A stretch of 64,000 bases of DNA from Chloroflexota bacterium (GTDB lineage Bacteria > Chloroflexota > Anaerolineae > Anaerolineales > Anaerolineaceae): contig CP069394.1 in NCBI GenBank assembly GCA_016887485.1, positions 992,001 through 1,056,000 on the forward strand, in the 5' to 3' direction. A model generated the notes under the pieces. The model did no database searches, was not told the origin of the DNA, and worked only from the letters and a program-made list of their open reading frames with translations. Made by a program: the position numbers and the translations under genes. Below, piece by piece: positions 9,916 through 18,393 of this stretch; the stretch's first letter is position 1; every line of letters begins with the position of its first letter.

Positions 9916-10850
9916 TAGATTTCACCTCCTAAGATTCGTTTTTCACGCCGATTCAGGAAGTATTGCGTTCCCAAACCAATAATCAAAACCAGGATGAACA
10001 GAACAATGGAGGCTGCAGCTGCGAACCCTTGCCGGAACCCTAAAGTCATGCTTCCTGAAGACTGACCGAAACCTTGGGCGAAAACCAAGTATCCCAAAAC
10101 CTGGGTACCATTTCGATAACCCAATAACAAAAAGAACAATTGCCAGGCCTGTAACGACCCGATAATATTTAATAATAGATTGGTATTAATACTTGGAGTC
10201 AACAAAGGCCAAATTACATTTCGAAAAACTTGCCAGGGATTTGCACCATCCATTTTTGCAGCTTCCAACAATTCACTGGGAATCGTTTGTAAACCTGAAA
10301 GGAAGATAACCATCGTTATCCCCATATTTGCCCAGATCTGAACAAACACAACCCACATGAAAGCCTGATTTGGCAAGCCACCTAATAACTCAGATTGCAT
10401 ACCAAACAAACCCAGGATTTTTGTCATTGGCCCGCCCATTGGGTAGAGGAATAATTTCCAAATCAAACCCTGAATGGTTACACCCAAGATCACTGGATAA
10501 AAGAACAGCGTTCTAAAGAATTTTGTTCCTTTTAGATTCTGATTTAGCAGCAGGGCAATGAACAGTCCAACGGTAAATTGGATTGTTGAGACTAAGAAAC
10601 TGAACTTGAGAGTCCTAAGAAGTGCACTCAAGTTATCTCGGGATGCGGTCCCTAAAAACAGGAATTCTCTGTAATTTTCAAAACCGATCCAATTTACAGG
10701 TATACCCACAATCCCTGTTGCATCTGTGAAAGACCAGTAGCTTGTTGCAATTGAAGGCCCAAGAGAAACTGCAAAATAGAAAAACATTCCTGGAATCAAC
10801 AGCATCACAGGGATCCAAACGGCTTTTCCTCTCCCGAAAACGTATTTCAT
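9915..10850 (-). CDS. Sugar ABC transporter permease (MalF/UgpA type)
   Basis: A 311-aa membrane protein with six predicted helices and the EAA loop EAAKMDGANPWQVFRNVIWP. It pairs with the MalG-type permease whose start overlaps its stop. A strong ribosome site, GGAGGT, precedes the ATG on the minus strand. It follows the binding-protein gene after a 72-bp gap containing a 12-bp stem-loop. The role is to form the membrane channel for the oligosaccharide captured by the upstream lipoprotein. Confidence 0.93.
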   Translation of the reverse strand: MKYVFGRGKAVWIPVMLLIPGMFFYFAVSLGPSIATSYWSFTDATGIVGIPVNWIGFENYREFLFLGTASRDNLSALLRTLKFSFLVSTIQFTVGLFIALLLNQNLKGTKFFRTLFFYPVILGVTIQGLIWKLFLYPMGGPMTKILGLFGMQSELLGGLPNQAFMWVVFVQIWANMGITMVIFLSGLQTIPSELLEAAKMDGANPWQVFRNVIWPLLTPSINTNLLLNIIGSLQAWQLFFLLLGYRNGTQVLGYLVFAQGFGQSSGSMTLGFRQGFAAAASIVLFILVLIIGLGTQYFLNRREKRILGGEI

Positions 10851-10877
10851 TGTTCTGAACCTCCAAGAATAACTTTT

Positions 10878-10905
10878 CGGCTTCCCGCCAAATGGCGGGA
10901 AGCCG
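10878..10905 (-). other. Intercistronic 12-bp stem-loop after the sugar-binding protein gene
   Basis: Perfect inverted repeat CGGCTTCCCGCC / GGCGGGAAGCCG with the 4-nt loop AAAT, 18 bp past the binding-protein stop and just before the ribosome site of the first permease. There is no T-run on the transcribed (minus) side. As in malE-malF type operons, such a hairpin can protect the upstream mRNA so that the binding protein is made in excess over the permeases. Confidence 0.75.
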
Positions 10906-10922
10906 ATTTTTACAATTAGTCG

Positions 10923-12290
10923 TTATTTCCCTACAGCATCCAGCCCAGCCTGCAGATCTGCTTGTGCTTGATCAGCTAAGGCCTGCGGATCGTCCCACTC
11001 GTTGAATGGTTGGAAATAGGACGCCCAAGGATTTGCCCATTGACCGGTACCGGTTGGAGCAATCCAAATCTGTTCATAACCAATTCGGAAATTATCAGCA
11101 TATTTAGCAATTTCCTCACCAATCCGGCTATCGAGAGTCACGCCCACCTGAGTAGGAATGAATTCAACCGTATCAATGAATTCCTGATAATTTTCCGGAT
11201 CCGACAACATGGCCAGGTATGCTAAAGCTTCTTCCGAATTTTCAGAATTCGCTGCAGCAGCCCATCCCATATCATATTTGCCGAACCAATACTGATTATC
11301 CTCTGGGTTATCGCTGCCAGGGAATGGGAAGTAACCCCAATCCATCTCAGGATCAACAGCCTGGATCATTGCGGCATTCCAGGTGCCCATCGGCAACATT
11401 GCAACTGCACCTGAAGCAAAACGTCCAGGAGCGCCGTCATGAGAAAGTCCACTGGCGCCGGTTTCCAGGAAGTCGCGGGCGTAAACTTGCATCTTGGACC
11501 ACATTTCAAGAGCCTTGGCATCATTCCACTTAATTGTGCCATCCCATAGACCTTCAACCAGTGCATATTGATCTGGGAAAATGGAACCAATCAAACCATA
11601 GGCACCCACAAAAATGGGCCATCCATCTGCGCCACCAGATGTCATGCAGGGGATATCGGCAGCAGCAAATGTATCGCAGGCGGTAACCAGTTCATCCCAG
11701 GTCGTTGGGACTTCCACGCCATATTCAGCAAAGAGCGCTTTGTTATAGAAGACACCACTGTAAATCGTGGTGCCAACGGGAATCTGGTATACTTTACCGT
11801 CGAAGGAACCGGTATCAATTGCCGCTTGTTGGTAACTATCAAGGAACGGCTGTCCTGTCAGGTCCATCAATAAACCAGCCTCAATTAAGGTCTGCCAGTT
11901 TGGAGGAACGACATCAACCATGTAAGGTTGGGAAGCATTCGCGAATCCAGCCATATCAATGACGTCAATATCATTGGCAGTTAACCGAGTCTGCGTAACT
12001 GTTGCCAGGTCATTGGCATTAACAACAGACATATCAACGGTAACATAAGGGTAGGCTTCTTCAAACTTTGCGTTGAACGCTTCCATGTATTCAACCAGAG
12101 GTGGGTGCTGGTGGATGAGGACACTGAGAGTAACCGGTTCCTTCTCTTCAACTACAGTTTCCCCACCACCTGTCGTTTCCTGACCAGTCGTGTCGCTGAC
12201 AGTCTGAGGTGTTTGAGCACCACCAGCACAAGCAGCAAGCACCATGCTTAAGGCCAGGACTAATACTAAGGCAAAATAAATCTTTTTCAT
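10923..12290 (-). CDS. Extracellular sugar-binding lipoprotein (ABC transporter)
   Basis: A 455-aa solute-binding protein of the MalE-like family 1. The signal peptide ends in the lipobox LAAC (Cys21), followed by a low-complexity Thr/Gly/Glu linker and a two-lobe binding domain with aromatic-rich stretches (NQYWFGKYDMGWAAAANS). It is expected to be lipid-anchored outside the membrane and to hand beta-gluco-oligosaccharides to the two permeases encoded downstream. The minus-strand ribosome site AGGAG stands 7 bases before the ATG. It is the first structural gene after lacI, separated by 100 bp that hold no promoter I can recognise. Confidence 0.93.
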   Translation of the reverse strand: MKKIYFALVLVLALSMVLAACAGGAQTPQTVSDTTGQETTGGGETVVEEKEPVTLSVLIHQHPPLVEYMEAFNAKFEEAYPYVTVDMSVVNANDLATVTQTRLTANDIDVIDMAGFANASQPYMVDVVPPNWQTLIEAGLLMDLTGQPFLDSYQQAAIDTGSFDGKVYQIPVGTTIYSGVFYNKALFAEYGVEVPTTWDELVTACDTFAAADIPCMTSGGADGWPIFVGAYGLIGSIFPDQYALVEGLWDGTIKWNDAKALEMWSKMQVYARDFLETGASGLSHDGAPGRFASGAVAMLPMGTWNAAMIQAVDPEMDWGYFPFPGSDNPEDNQYWFGKYDMGWAAAANSENSEEALAYLAMLSDPENYQEFIDTVEFIPTQVGVTLDSRIGEEIAKYADNFRIGYEQIWIAPTGTGQWANPWASYFQPFNEWDDPQALADQAQADLQAGLDAVGK

Positions 12291-12390
12291 TCTTATTCTC
12301 CTATATCGAATTTAGAAGTCCGTTCTGAACAATTTGTCCAAAAACGTTATTGAATATAACTATTTGTGTAACCACCTCCTTTCGTGGTTT

Positions 12391-13395
12391 CTACTTTGTT
12401 GCACCACAAGATTCCCGAATAATCAATTCAGTAGAAAAGATTTTGTTCTGGTGATTTGATTTATTATTAATCAAATCCAGCAAAGCATTGACAGCCGCTC
12501 TACCCATCTTCTGACTAGGCTGCCTTACAGTAGTAAGGGGAATTGGACTGGAAATGGCGTTTGGAATATCGTCAAAACCCACAATTGCAATATCATCCGG
12601 CACATTGATCTTCATCTCGCGCATAGCCCTTAGGGTGCCCAGAGCCATCGTGTCATTTGAGACGAATATGGCATCAGGATGATGTTTTATTAACTCCAGC
12701 CCCCCTTCATAACCACTCACCTCTGAAAAATCACCCTCAATTACCAATTCAGAATCAACCGAAAGTCCATTATCTTCAAGGGCTTGCTTGTAACCCTGAA
12801 AACGATCATAACCAGCTATCAAATTCTGGGGCCCCGAAATCGTGGCAATTTTTTTATTCCCCAAAGAGATCAAATGTTTGGTGGCATCATAGCCACCTGT
12901 ATAATTGTCAACATCAACGTGAACAATATCAAGAGTAGGGTGTCGACCAATCAAAACAAACGGCATCTTACTTAAATGGAGTGCTTTTATAATTGGATCG
13001 TTGATTGACATTGATGAAACGATTACACCATCCAGTAGCCCACTGTGCAATATTCTGGTGATCATCTGGCGTTCATATTCCGGCTCTGCCAACCACAGCA
13101 TCACACTATACCCCTTTGAATTGCACGCCATTGAAATACCATTCACAACTTGTGGAAACCATGGATCAGAAAAGATAGCAGCAATGCCAGCAGGTATCAC
13201 CAATCCAATAACGTTCGTTCGACCTGCTGCCAGAGAACGTGCTGCCAGATTTGGTTGGAAATTGACACTCTCAATTACATCTAATACTCTCTGGCGCGTT
13301 TCTTCCCGGACATTCGATTCACCATTTATGACCCGGGAAACAGTAGCACGGGATACGTTACTTAGTTTTGCGATTTCTTCAAGGGTGATTGCCAT
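12391..13395 (-). CDS. LacI-family transcriptional regulator of the laminarin operon
   Basis: A 334-aa LacI/GalR protein. The N-terminal helix-turn-helix (ITLEEIAKLSNVSRATVSRV, residues 3-22) and the hinge helix LAARSLAAGRT are clear. A periplasmic-binding-like effector domain follows (about 60-334). It heads the operon on the same strand as the transporter and glucanase genes. Two copies of the palindrome TGAGAGCGCTCTCA lie between its promoter and its ATG, so autoregulation and regulation of the whole operon by a beta-glucan-derived sugar are likely. The ribosome site AGAGG precedes the ATG. The effector cannot be told from sequence. Confidence 0.93.
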   Translation of the reverse strand: MAITLEEIAKLSNVSRATVSRVINGESNVREETRQRVLDVIESVNFQPNLAARSLAAGRTNVIGLVIPAGIAAIFSDPWFPQVVNGISMACNSKGYSVMLWLAEPEYERQMITRILHSGLLDGVIVSSMSINDPIIKALHLSKMPFVLIGRHPTLDIVHVDVDNYTGGYDATKHLISLGNKKIATISGPQNLIAGYDRFQGYKQALEDNGLSVDSELVIEGDFSEVSGYEGGLELIKHHPDAIFVSNDTMALGTLRAMREMKINVPDDIAIVGFDDIPNAISSPIPLTTVRQPSQKMGRAAVNALLDLINNKSNHQNKIFSTELIIRESCGATK

Positions 13396-13406
13396 CTTTT
13401 CCTCTA

Positions 13407-13420
13407 TGAGAGCGCTCTCA
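13407..13420. promoter_or_regulatory. LacI-family operator O2
   Basis: Perfect 14-bp palindrome TGAGAGCGCTCTCA with the central CG typical of LacI/GalR/CcpA operators, in the 5' leader of lacI 11 bp before the ATG and next to the ribosome site. Its centre is 50 bp from that of O1, nearly five helical turns, so the two could be bridged by a tetramer or act additively. Confidence 0.85.
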
Positions 13421-13453
13421 GGAATAATAAAAAAAATATCCGAAACAATTTAT

Positions 13454-13473
13454 TTATGAGAGCGCTCTCATAA
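13454..13473. promoter_or_regulatory. LacI-family operator O1
   Basis: Twenty-base perfect palindrome TTATGAGAGCGCTCTCATAA, containing the same 14-bp core as O2. It starts 3 bp downstream of the -10 box of the operon promoter and so covers the expected transcription start, a position where bound repressor blocks RNA polymerase. Confidence 0.88.
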
Positions 13474-13476
13474 CCT

Positions 13477-13506
13477 ATTGTAAACTATTTATTAATGATT
13501 TGTCAA
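13477..13506 (-). promoter_or_regulatory. Sigma-70-type promoter of lacI and the laminarin operon
   Basis: On the minus strand TTGACA (13501-13506) and TACAAT (13477-13482) are separated by 18 bp, a near-consensus promoter. O1 lies directly downstream. Confidence 0.8.
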
Positions 13507-13715
13507 TAGGCGATTAATCTAGGATCTACATATTTTTGGTTCTCGGTTAATTACACCAGCGATTTATTCCGACTATCAACATAATTCCGTTGTTTAGCTT
13601 ATTTCATTAAAATAATAGACGTGGAATTGATACCTATCAGAAAACAGATCCCACCAAATTACCACGGATACCCTTTAGCCCCTTGAAGGCCTTTTAGGTT
13701 TGAAATCTCGCCGCA

Positions 13716-14171
13716 GTGCACATTAATATGCCAAACAATTTATGTGCCATATCACGGACGGATCGAGAATACTGCACACTCCAAACTGAACCAACAACTA
13801 TTACGGATAACGATGGGTTCTTTTGCATCACCGAAGTGCCGGCTGGAGAATATTTTCTTATGTATGGTTTCCCAGAAGAATTATCCACTAACCCTAATGA
13901 TTGGGAAAATGTTCGAGTAGGTCCCCTTTCTGTTTTTCTGAATGATAAAGGGGAAGGCGATTGTGGTATCGATCAGATTTTTTGGTCAGATGGTTTTCAT
14001 TCGGCTGGCGAAATGTGGTCATGCGACACCCACCAGAAACTTGCCAATGGTTTTATCGTATCAAATACTTATGGGATATCAGTTATGGTTGAGGATTCAA
14101 AAATCGCTCCCTACGTATCAGTTGTTCCTGATGAGAAAATAGAAATTAATTGGATCGTTCAAAATAGATAA
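13716..14171 (+). pseudogene. Fragment of a carboxypeptidase-regulatory-like domain protein
   Basis: An open frame of at most 151 aa (GTG at 13716, ATG at 13728) whose middle reads as a carboxypeptidase-regulatory-like beta-sandwich (TDNDGFFCITEVPAGEYFLM, then NDKGEGDCGIDQIFW). No ribosome site or signal peptide precedes it, although relatives of this kind are usually secreted lipoproteins. I read it as the 3' part of a gene that has lost its 5' end. A short intact cytosolic protein cannot be excluded. The roughly 200 bp upstream (13507-13715) hold nothing I recognise. Confidence 0.4.
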
Positions 14172-14173
14172 GG

Positions 14174-14388
14174 TTAGAAATTAAGGAATCTACCTAACAT
14201 ATCCTTCTCCGGATACAGTATCACTTCTTCACCGCCAGTCACAATCATATCCGAGGGTGTCTTTAGTACGCGTAATTCTCCTATGCAAGAACTGTTCAGA
14301 TCAAACAAATATGAGCATATAACCAGTCCCAGGCGGGAATAGACTTTCATTGGTATCACGCCAATCATCCAAAGTTAACCTTTTCATC
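14174..14388 (-). pseudogene. Possible decayed gene remnant
   Basis: Two short minus-strand frames join if one frameshift near 14317 is allowed. The first (ATG at 14386-14388) gives a 26-aa peptide with LDDWRDTNESLFPPGTGY. The second continues with CIGELRVLKTPSDMIVTGG and ends at 14174. Amino-acid content looks protein-like in both halves, but I do not recognise the family and there is no ribosome site. The evidence is weak. Confidence 0.2.
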
Positions 14389-14456
14389 ACTACTTCAAAT
14401 CTAGAAATTCAATGTATCCTTAAAGGAGTTGGATTTACACATACAAAGGAGTGAAA

Positions 14457-15434
14457 ATGAAGAAGGTTCTTGGAATCTGCCTATTCTGCCTTATTCTGGT
14501 TGGTTGCACATCTAGTCAACCTACTCCTGATGTCAACCTCACCCCCACCGACCCAATAACCATTTCTCCCAGCCCGGAACCAACCACCGCGCCCACTGAA
14601 CTTCCGCCAACATCTACCCAAGGGATCCTCCCCAACCAGGCCCCCTATTACTATGTTGACTATGTCCTGCCCGGCGCTGACCCCCAGCCTTTTGGCGCTG
14701 AATTCTTCAGCGGTTCCTTCCATTCCGCACCGGTCTTTTCACCCGATATGCAAACCATGTGGTGGGCCGGCTCCTATGGTTCCGCCACAATCTATACCAG
14801 TCATTTTGAGGATGAGACCTGGTCAGAACCTGTCACTGTACAATTCTCGGACACACTCCACCAATACCGAGATCCCTTTATCTCACCGGATGGGCAGCTT
14901 TTCTTCTTCATCTCCCCCGACCCAATTCCCGGCCTCTCAGGCACTGGGAAAGAGAATATCTGGATGATGGTAAAAGACGGTGACGGCTGGAGCGAACCGC
15001 AGCCCCTGCCGCAATCGATCAACGCCCTCTCCTTACACTGGACCATCTCAGTCGACGAAGCATACACGCTTTATTTCTCTGCAGGTGAGCAGGGCAACAT
15101 GGATATCTACGTTTCCCGATACATTGATGGCACTTATGCGGACCCGGTACCCCTGGATCCGACGGTCAACAGTGAAGCGATGGAGATCACGCCCAACATC
15201 GCCCCCGATGGCAGCTATCTGATCTATTCACGCTACACCAGCCAGGATGAAAACGCATTGATGTATATTTCCTACGCTACTGATACAGGCTGGACCGAAC
15301 CTGTCCAGGTCAATAACGTCCCCTACTGCATCAGCCCGATAGTAACGCCCGATGGCGCGTTTGTGATCTATCTCAGCAGCCCATCATCTTTCGGTTGGCG
15401 AGATACGTCCTTTATTGAAGAACTCCGGCCTTAA
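14457..15434 (+). CDS. Lipoprotein with PD40/WD40-like beta-propeller
   Basis: A 325-aa lipoprotein: signal peptide MKKVLGICLFCLILVGC with lipobox LVGC, a Pro/Thr/Ser-rich linker, then a domain with repeated SPDGQ/APDGS-type blades (SPDMQTMWWAGS, SPDGQLFFFISPD, APDGSYLIYSRY, TPDGAFVIYLS) typical of PD40 propellers. I chose ATG 14457 rather than GTG 14451 because AAAGGAG (14445-14451) is at proper distance only from the ATG. The function is unknown; binding of a partner or polymer at the cell surface is a guess. It is transcribed alone and faces the next gene. Confidence 0.8.
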   Translation: MKKVLGICLFCLILVGCTSSQPTPDVNLTPTDPITISPSPEPTTAPTELPPTSTQGILPNQAPYYYVDYVLPGADPQPFGAEFFSGSFHSAPVFSPDMQTMWWAGSYGSATIYTSHFEDETWSEPVTVQFSDTLHQYRDPFISPDGQLFFFISPDPIPGLSGTGKENIWMMVKDGDGWSEPQPLPQSINALSLHWTISVDEAYTLYFSAGEQGNMDIYVSRYIDGTYADPVPLDPTVNSEAMEITPNIAPDGSYLIYSRYTSQDENALMYISYATDTGWTEPVQVNNVPYCISPIVTPDGAFVIYLSSPSSFGWRDTSFIEELRP

Positions 15435-15456
15435 CCACACTATACGAAGGTAATCC

Positions 15457-15942
15457 CTAACTCTCTAACCCCTCACGCATCTGATTAAGCGCCGCCATAA
15501 AATCAGTTTTTGATTCGGTTTCAGAAGCTATTGAGACGATCGCATCACTTTCCAAATCGTTTCTCAATAATTGGGCGTGCGTTTCAGCAATCATCTGGAG
15601 TAGAGACCGATCAGCAGTGTCCAGGTAATTTGGGCCTGCCACCCTCTCGTCATAAACCCACTGGCGAATTTTCACTTGCCCCTCTTCATCCCCAAAAATC
15701 AACACAGGCCAGAACGCATCCTTCCACCACATATCAAACTTCGCGAAGCCGGTCAGCCCGGTTGGTTGTACGGTCTCATGTAAGTGCCGCGCCCAGAGCT
15801 CTACCAGCCCGTTCGCCAGTCCCTGCCCCGAGAGCTCAATCTGCCGGGGGCTGCCCAGTTCAAACCGGTCCTGATACCAAAGATCCCAATTTTCTTGACT
15901 AATGGTCTGGTTCTCCTCAGAATTCAACCTATTACCACACAT
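15457..15942 (-). CDS. Hypothetical protein, 161 aa
   Basis: An acidic, Trp-rich soluble protein (WDLWYQDRFEL near the N-terminus, FAKFDMWWKDAFWPVLIF in the middle) with no signal peptide or membrane segment. I do not recognise the family. The start is uncertain: ATG 15942 has no good ribosome site, while GAGGAG occurs inside the frame about 9 codons later without a standard start after it. It lies 56 bp downstream of the adenosine deaminase gene on the same strand and may be co-transcribed with it. Confidence 0.6.
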   Translation of the reverse strand: MCGNRLNSEENQTISQENWDLWYQDRFELGSPRQIELSGQGLANGLVELWARHLHETVQPTGLTGFAKFDMWWKDAFWPVLIFGDEEGQVKIRQWVYDERVAGPNYLDTADRSLLQMIAETHAQLLRNDLESDAIVSIASETESKTDFMAALNQMREGLES

Positions 15943-15998
15943 ATCCGTCTGAACCTTGGTGCTAATAATGGTCTTATCTGGTTCAGAATTTCTATTAA

Positions 15999-16982
15999 TT
16001 ATTCTTTCTCTGAGCCAAACGCAAAGGCTATTTCAACCGCGTTCTCCTGTGCCTTGCGAGTATCCGCCTCGGTCAGTCCGGCTTTGGGCGCTGCAACCTC
16101 AAATTCTTCCCGCAGCGTCACAGGGCTGATCCCGGGGTCATCAGTGTTCAACGTCGCCAGCAGGTCCAAATCCAACCATCCTTTGAGGGGATGGGCTGCA
16201 TAAGATGGCACGCTGCTGGTATCGACATTACTGGTCAGGTTCGCCTCAATCCCAATCCGCTTCTCCAGCATCATCTCCACCAGTTCAGGGTCCTCCCCAA
16301 TCGTCAGGGCATGACCGATCCGTGACGCGCCCAAATCTTCAATCGCTTGCCATACGGATTGCGGCCCAGCGGATTCACCCGCATGGACAGTGATACCCCA
16401 TCCCGCATCGCGGGCCATTTGGAAATGCTCGATAAACATCTCCGCCGGGAAGCGCACCTCATCCCCCGCCAGGTCCAACCCCACGATGTGATCCTTTTGA
16501 GTCAGCAGCGCTTCCAGTTCCTTCATCCCAGTCTCAGGTCCATAGGTCCGGCTGATGATGCCGAGGAGAACCACCTTGGTTTGGGGCGTCTCAACATTCC
16601 CCTGCCGCACGCCTTCTACCACCGCCTCCACCACACCGGCCGGGTCAAGCTGGTGCGGTTCCGCCATGAACCAGGGGCTGAAGCGCAGTTCGATGTAATC
16701 CAATCCCTCAGCCGCCGCATCCAGCACATTTTCATAAGCCACCCGCCGGCAAGCGTCATAATCCGCCAGCACAGAGATCATCCAGTTGAACCGGGTGAAA
16801 TAGGCCATGATATCCGTTTCAGGTTCACTGACCTGAATATGTGGGCGCAGTTCTTCAAGGGTATCAGCCGGCAGGGGCAGATCATGCTGCCGGGCGAGGT
16901 CAAGGATGGTCGCCAGGCGCACATTGCCATCCAAATGTCGGTGCAGGTCAATCAGGGGGAGGTCGTCATGGATCATGGACAT
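15999..16982 (-). CDS. Adenosine deaminase family protein
   Basis: A 327-aa metal-dependent amidohydrolase of the adenosine/adenine deaminase family. It has the N-terminal metal motif in LIDLHRHLDGNV, the substrate and catalytic motif HAGES, the SRIGHAL strand with the second catalytic His, and the metal-binding NTDDPGIS near residue 285. It converts adenosine to inosine (or adenine to hypoxanthine) in the cytosol for purine salvage. It is divergent from the cupin operon; a TATAAT on its strand (17023-17028) may be its -10 box. The family is clear; nucleoside versus base preference is not decided by sequence alone. Confidence 0.88.
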   Translation of the reverse strand: MSMIHDDLPLIDLHRHLDGNVRLATILDLARQHDLPLPADTLEELRPHIQVSEPETDIMAYFTRFNWMISVLADYDACRRVAYENVLDAAAEGLDYIELRFSPWFMAEPHQLDPAGVVEAVVEGVRQGNVETPQTKVVLLGIISRTYGPETGMKELEALLTQKDHIVGLDLAGDEVRFPAEMFIEHFQMARDAGWGITVHAGESAGPQSVWQAIEDLGASRIGHALTIGEDPELVEMMLEKRIGIEANLTSNVDTSSVPSYAAHPLKGWLDLDLLATLNTDDPGISPVTLREEFEVAAPKAGLTEADTRKAQENAVEIAFAFGSEKE

Positions 16983-17113
16983 GGTGAGGATCCTTTCATT
17001 TCAACCGGATAAAATGTTGGAAAAATTATAGTCTAATTTTGAGTATTCATAAATAAAATGGTTTTCAGAAAGGTTATAATTTAACCGGTCACTCAAATAG
17101 TAAAGGAGTTTCA

Positions 17114-17491
17114 ATGAGCGCAGTTCACCGCTTTACCGGCAACACTCACCAGGACGAATACGCATGGGATGGGATTGATCCCCTCGCCATCAACACTGAA
17201 GAAGTCCATAACGTGATGAAGCATGTCCTTGTTGGACCAAATGACGGCGCACCGAACTTCATCATCCGTTATTTCAATGTCCCTGTTGGCGAAAAGTCCT
17301 TTTATGACCAGCACCCCCATGAACACGGTATTGTGATCCTGAACGGTAAGGCCCGGGTACAGATCAATGACGATTTCTATGAACTGGGGCCTCTGGATTC
17401 GATCTTCATATCCGGTATGGATATCCACCAACTCGTCAACATCGGCGATGAATCACTGGGATTCATCTGTGTGATCAAGCGCCAGGATTAG
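17114..17491 (+). CDS. Cupin domain protein
   Basis: A 125-aa single-domain cupin. The metal-site motif QHPHEHGIVILNGKARV carries the His ligands, and DIHQLVN is the second cupin motif. The ribosome site AAAGGAG precedes the ATG, and TATAAT lies at 17075-17080. It is the first gene of a cluster with a lactonase, an isomerase and a phosphatase, each within 12 bp of the next or overlapping. Small cupins in such settings can be sugar isomerases or sensors. The exact role is unknown. Confidence 0.8.
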   Translation: MSAVHRFTGNTHQDEYAWDGIDPLAINTEEVHNVMKHVLVGPNDGAPNFIIRYFNVPVGEKSFYDQHPHEHGIVILNGKARVQINDDFYELGPLDSIFISGMDIHQLVNIGDESLGFICVIKRQD

Positions 17492-17496
17492 ACCGG

Positions 17497-18381
17497 ATGC
17501 CCTCTTTGCAAACTGAACTACTCTTCGACTCCCGCTGCCGCCTGGGTGAAGGCCCGCTCTGGCACCCCACAGAGCATCGTCTCTACTGGGTTGATATTGA
17601 GAATAATAACCTCTATAAATCCAACTTAGCACTAAATGACTATACGAAGGATAGTTTCCCCACGCCCATCGGTGCTTTTGGCTTCGTCAAAGATGATGGA
17701 CTGATCCTCGCTACCGGTGAAGGATTTGCTACCTGGAATGGCAGCCCCAAGACTTATAAGGCTCTCTGGCATCCATTCTCCGATCAGCCTGACATCCGGA
17801 TGAACGACGGCAAGGTCGATCCGGCCGGCCGCTTCTGGGCTGGTACGCTCGATCCGGCCCACAGCCAGGCTGCCCTCTACCGGCTTGATCCTGATGGCTC
17901 CAGACATACCTTGCTGCGTGAGATCGGTATCTCCAATGGCCTCGGTTGGAGCCCGGACCGCAAGACTATGTACTACACCGATTCACTCCGCTACACGATC
18001 TATGCTTTTGACTACGACCTCGCAACAAGTGAGATTCACAACCAGCGGCCCTTCATCCAGCTCCCCAAAGACGACCGGGCCATTGTCCCGGATGGCCTTT
18101 GCGTAGATGCAGAAGGTTGTGTCTGGTCAGCCCAATGGAACGGTTGGCGGGTCGTGCGCTATTCACCTGCAGGCGAAGTCCTCCAAACCGTCAGCTTACC
18201 CGCTCAACTGGTCACGTCCTGCTGCTTTGGCGGCCCCAATCTGGATCAGCTTTTCATCACCACCGCCTGGACCGACCTTTCCCCTGATGAACATGAAACC
18301 CAACCCCTCGCAGGTGGCGTTTTTACCCTGAAAACCACCACCCAGGGTCAGCCAGCCAATTTCTTCACCCATTTGAAATAA
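17497..18381 (+). CDS. SMP-30/gluconolactonase-type sugar lactonase
   Basis: A 294-aa six-bladed beta-propeller of the SMP-30/gluconolactonase/LRE family. Expected metal and active-site elements are present: the N-terminal LGEGPLWHP (Glu ligand), RMNDGKVDPAGRFWAGT, SNGLGWSPD (Asn ligand) and VPDGLCVDAEG (Asp ligand and base). It hydrolyses aldonolactones in sugar-oxidation pathways. It starts 5 bp after the cupin stop. With an isomerase and a HAD phosphatase downstream, a role in catabolism of an oxidised sugar or sugar acid is likely, but no dehydrogenase lies next to it. Confidence 0.88.
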   Translation: MPSLQTELLFDSRCRLGEGPLWHPTEHRLYWVDIENNNLYKSNLALNDYTKDSFPTPIGAFGFVKDDGLILATGEGFATWNGSPKTYKALWHPFSDQPDIRMNDGKVDPAGRFWAGTLDPAHSQAALYRLDPDGSRHTLLREIGISNGLGWSPDRKTMYYTDSLRYTIYAFDYDLATSEIHNQRPFIQLPKDDRAIVPDGLCVDAEGCVWSAQWNGWRVVRYSPAGEVLQTVSLPAQLVTSCCFGGPNLDQLFITTAWTDLSPDEHETQPLAGGVFTLKTTTQGQPANFFTHLK

Positions 18382-18393
18382 AAGGAGTTTGAT

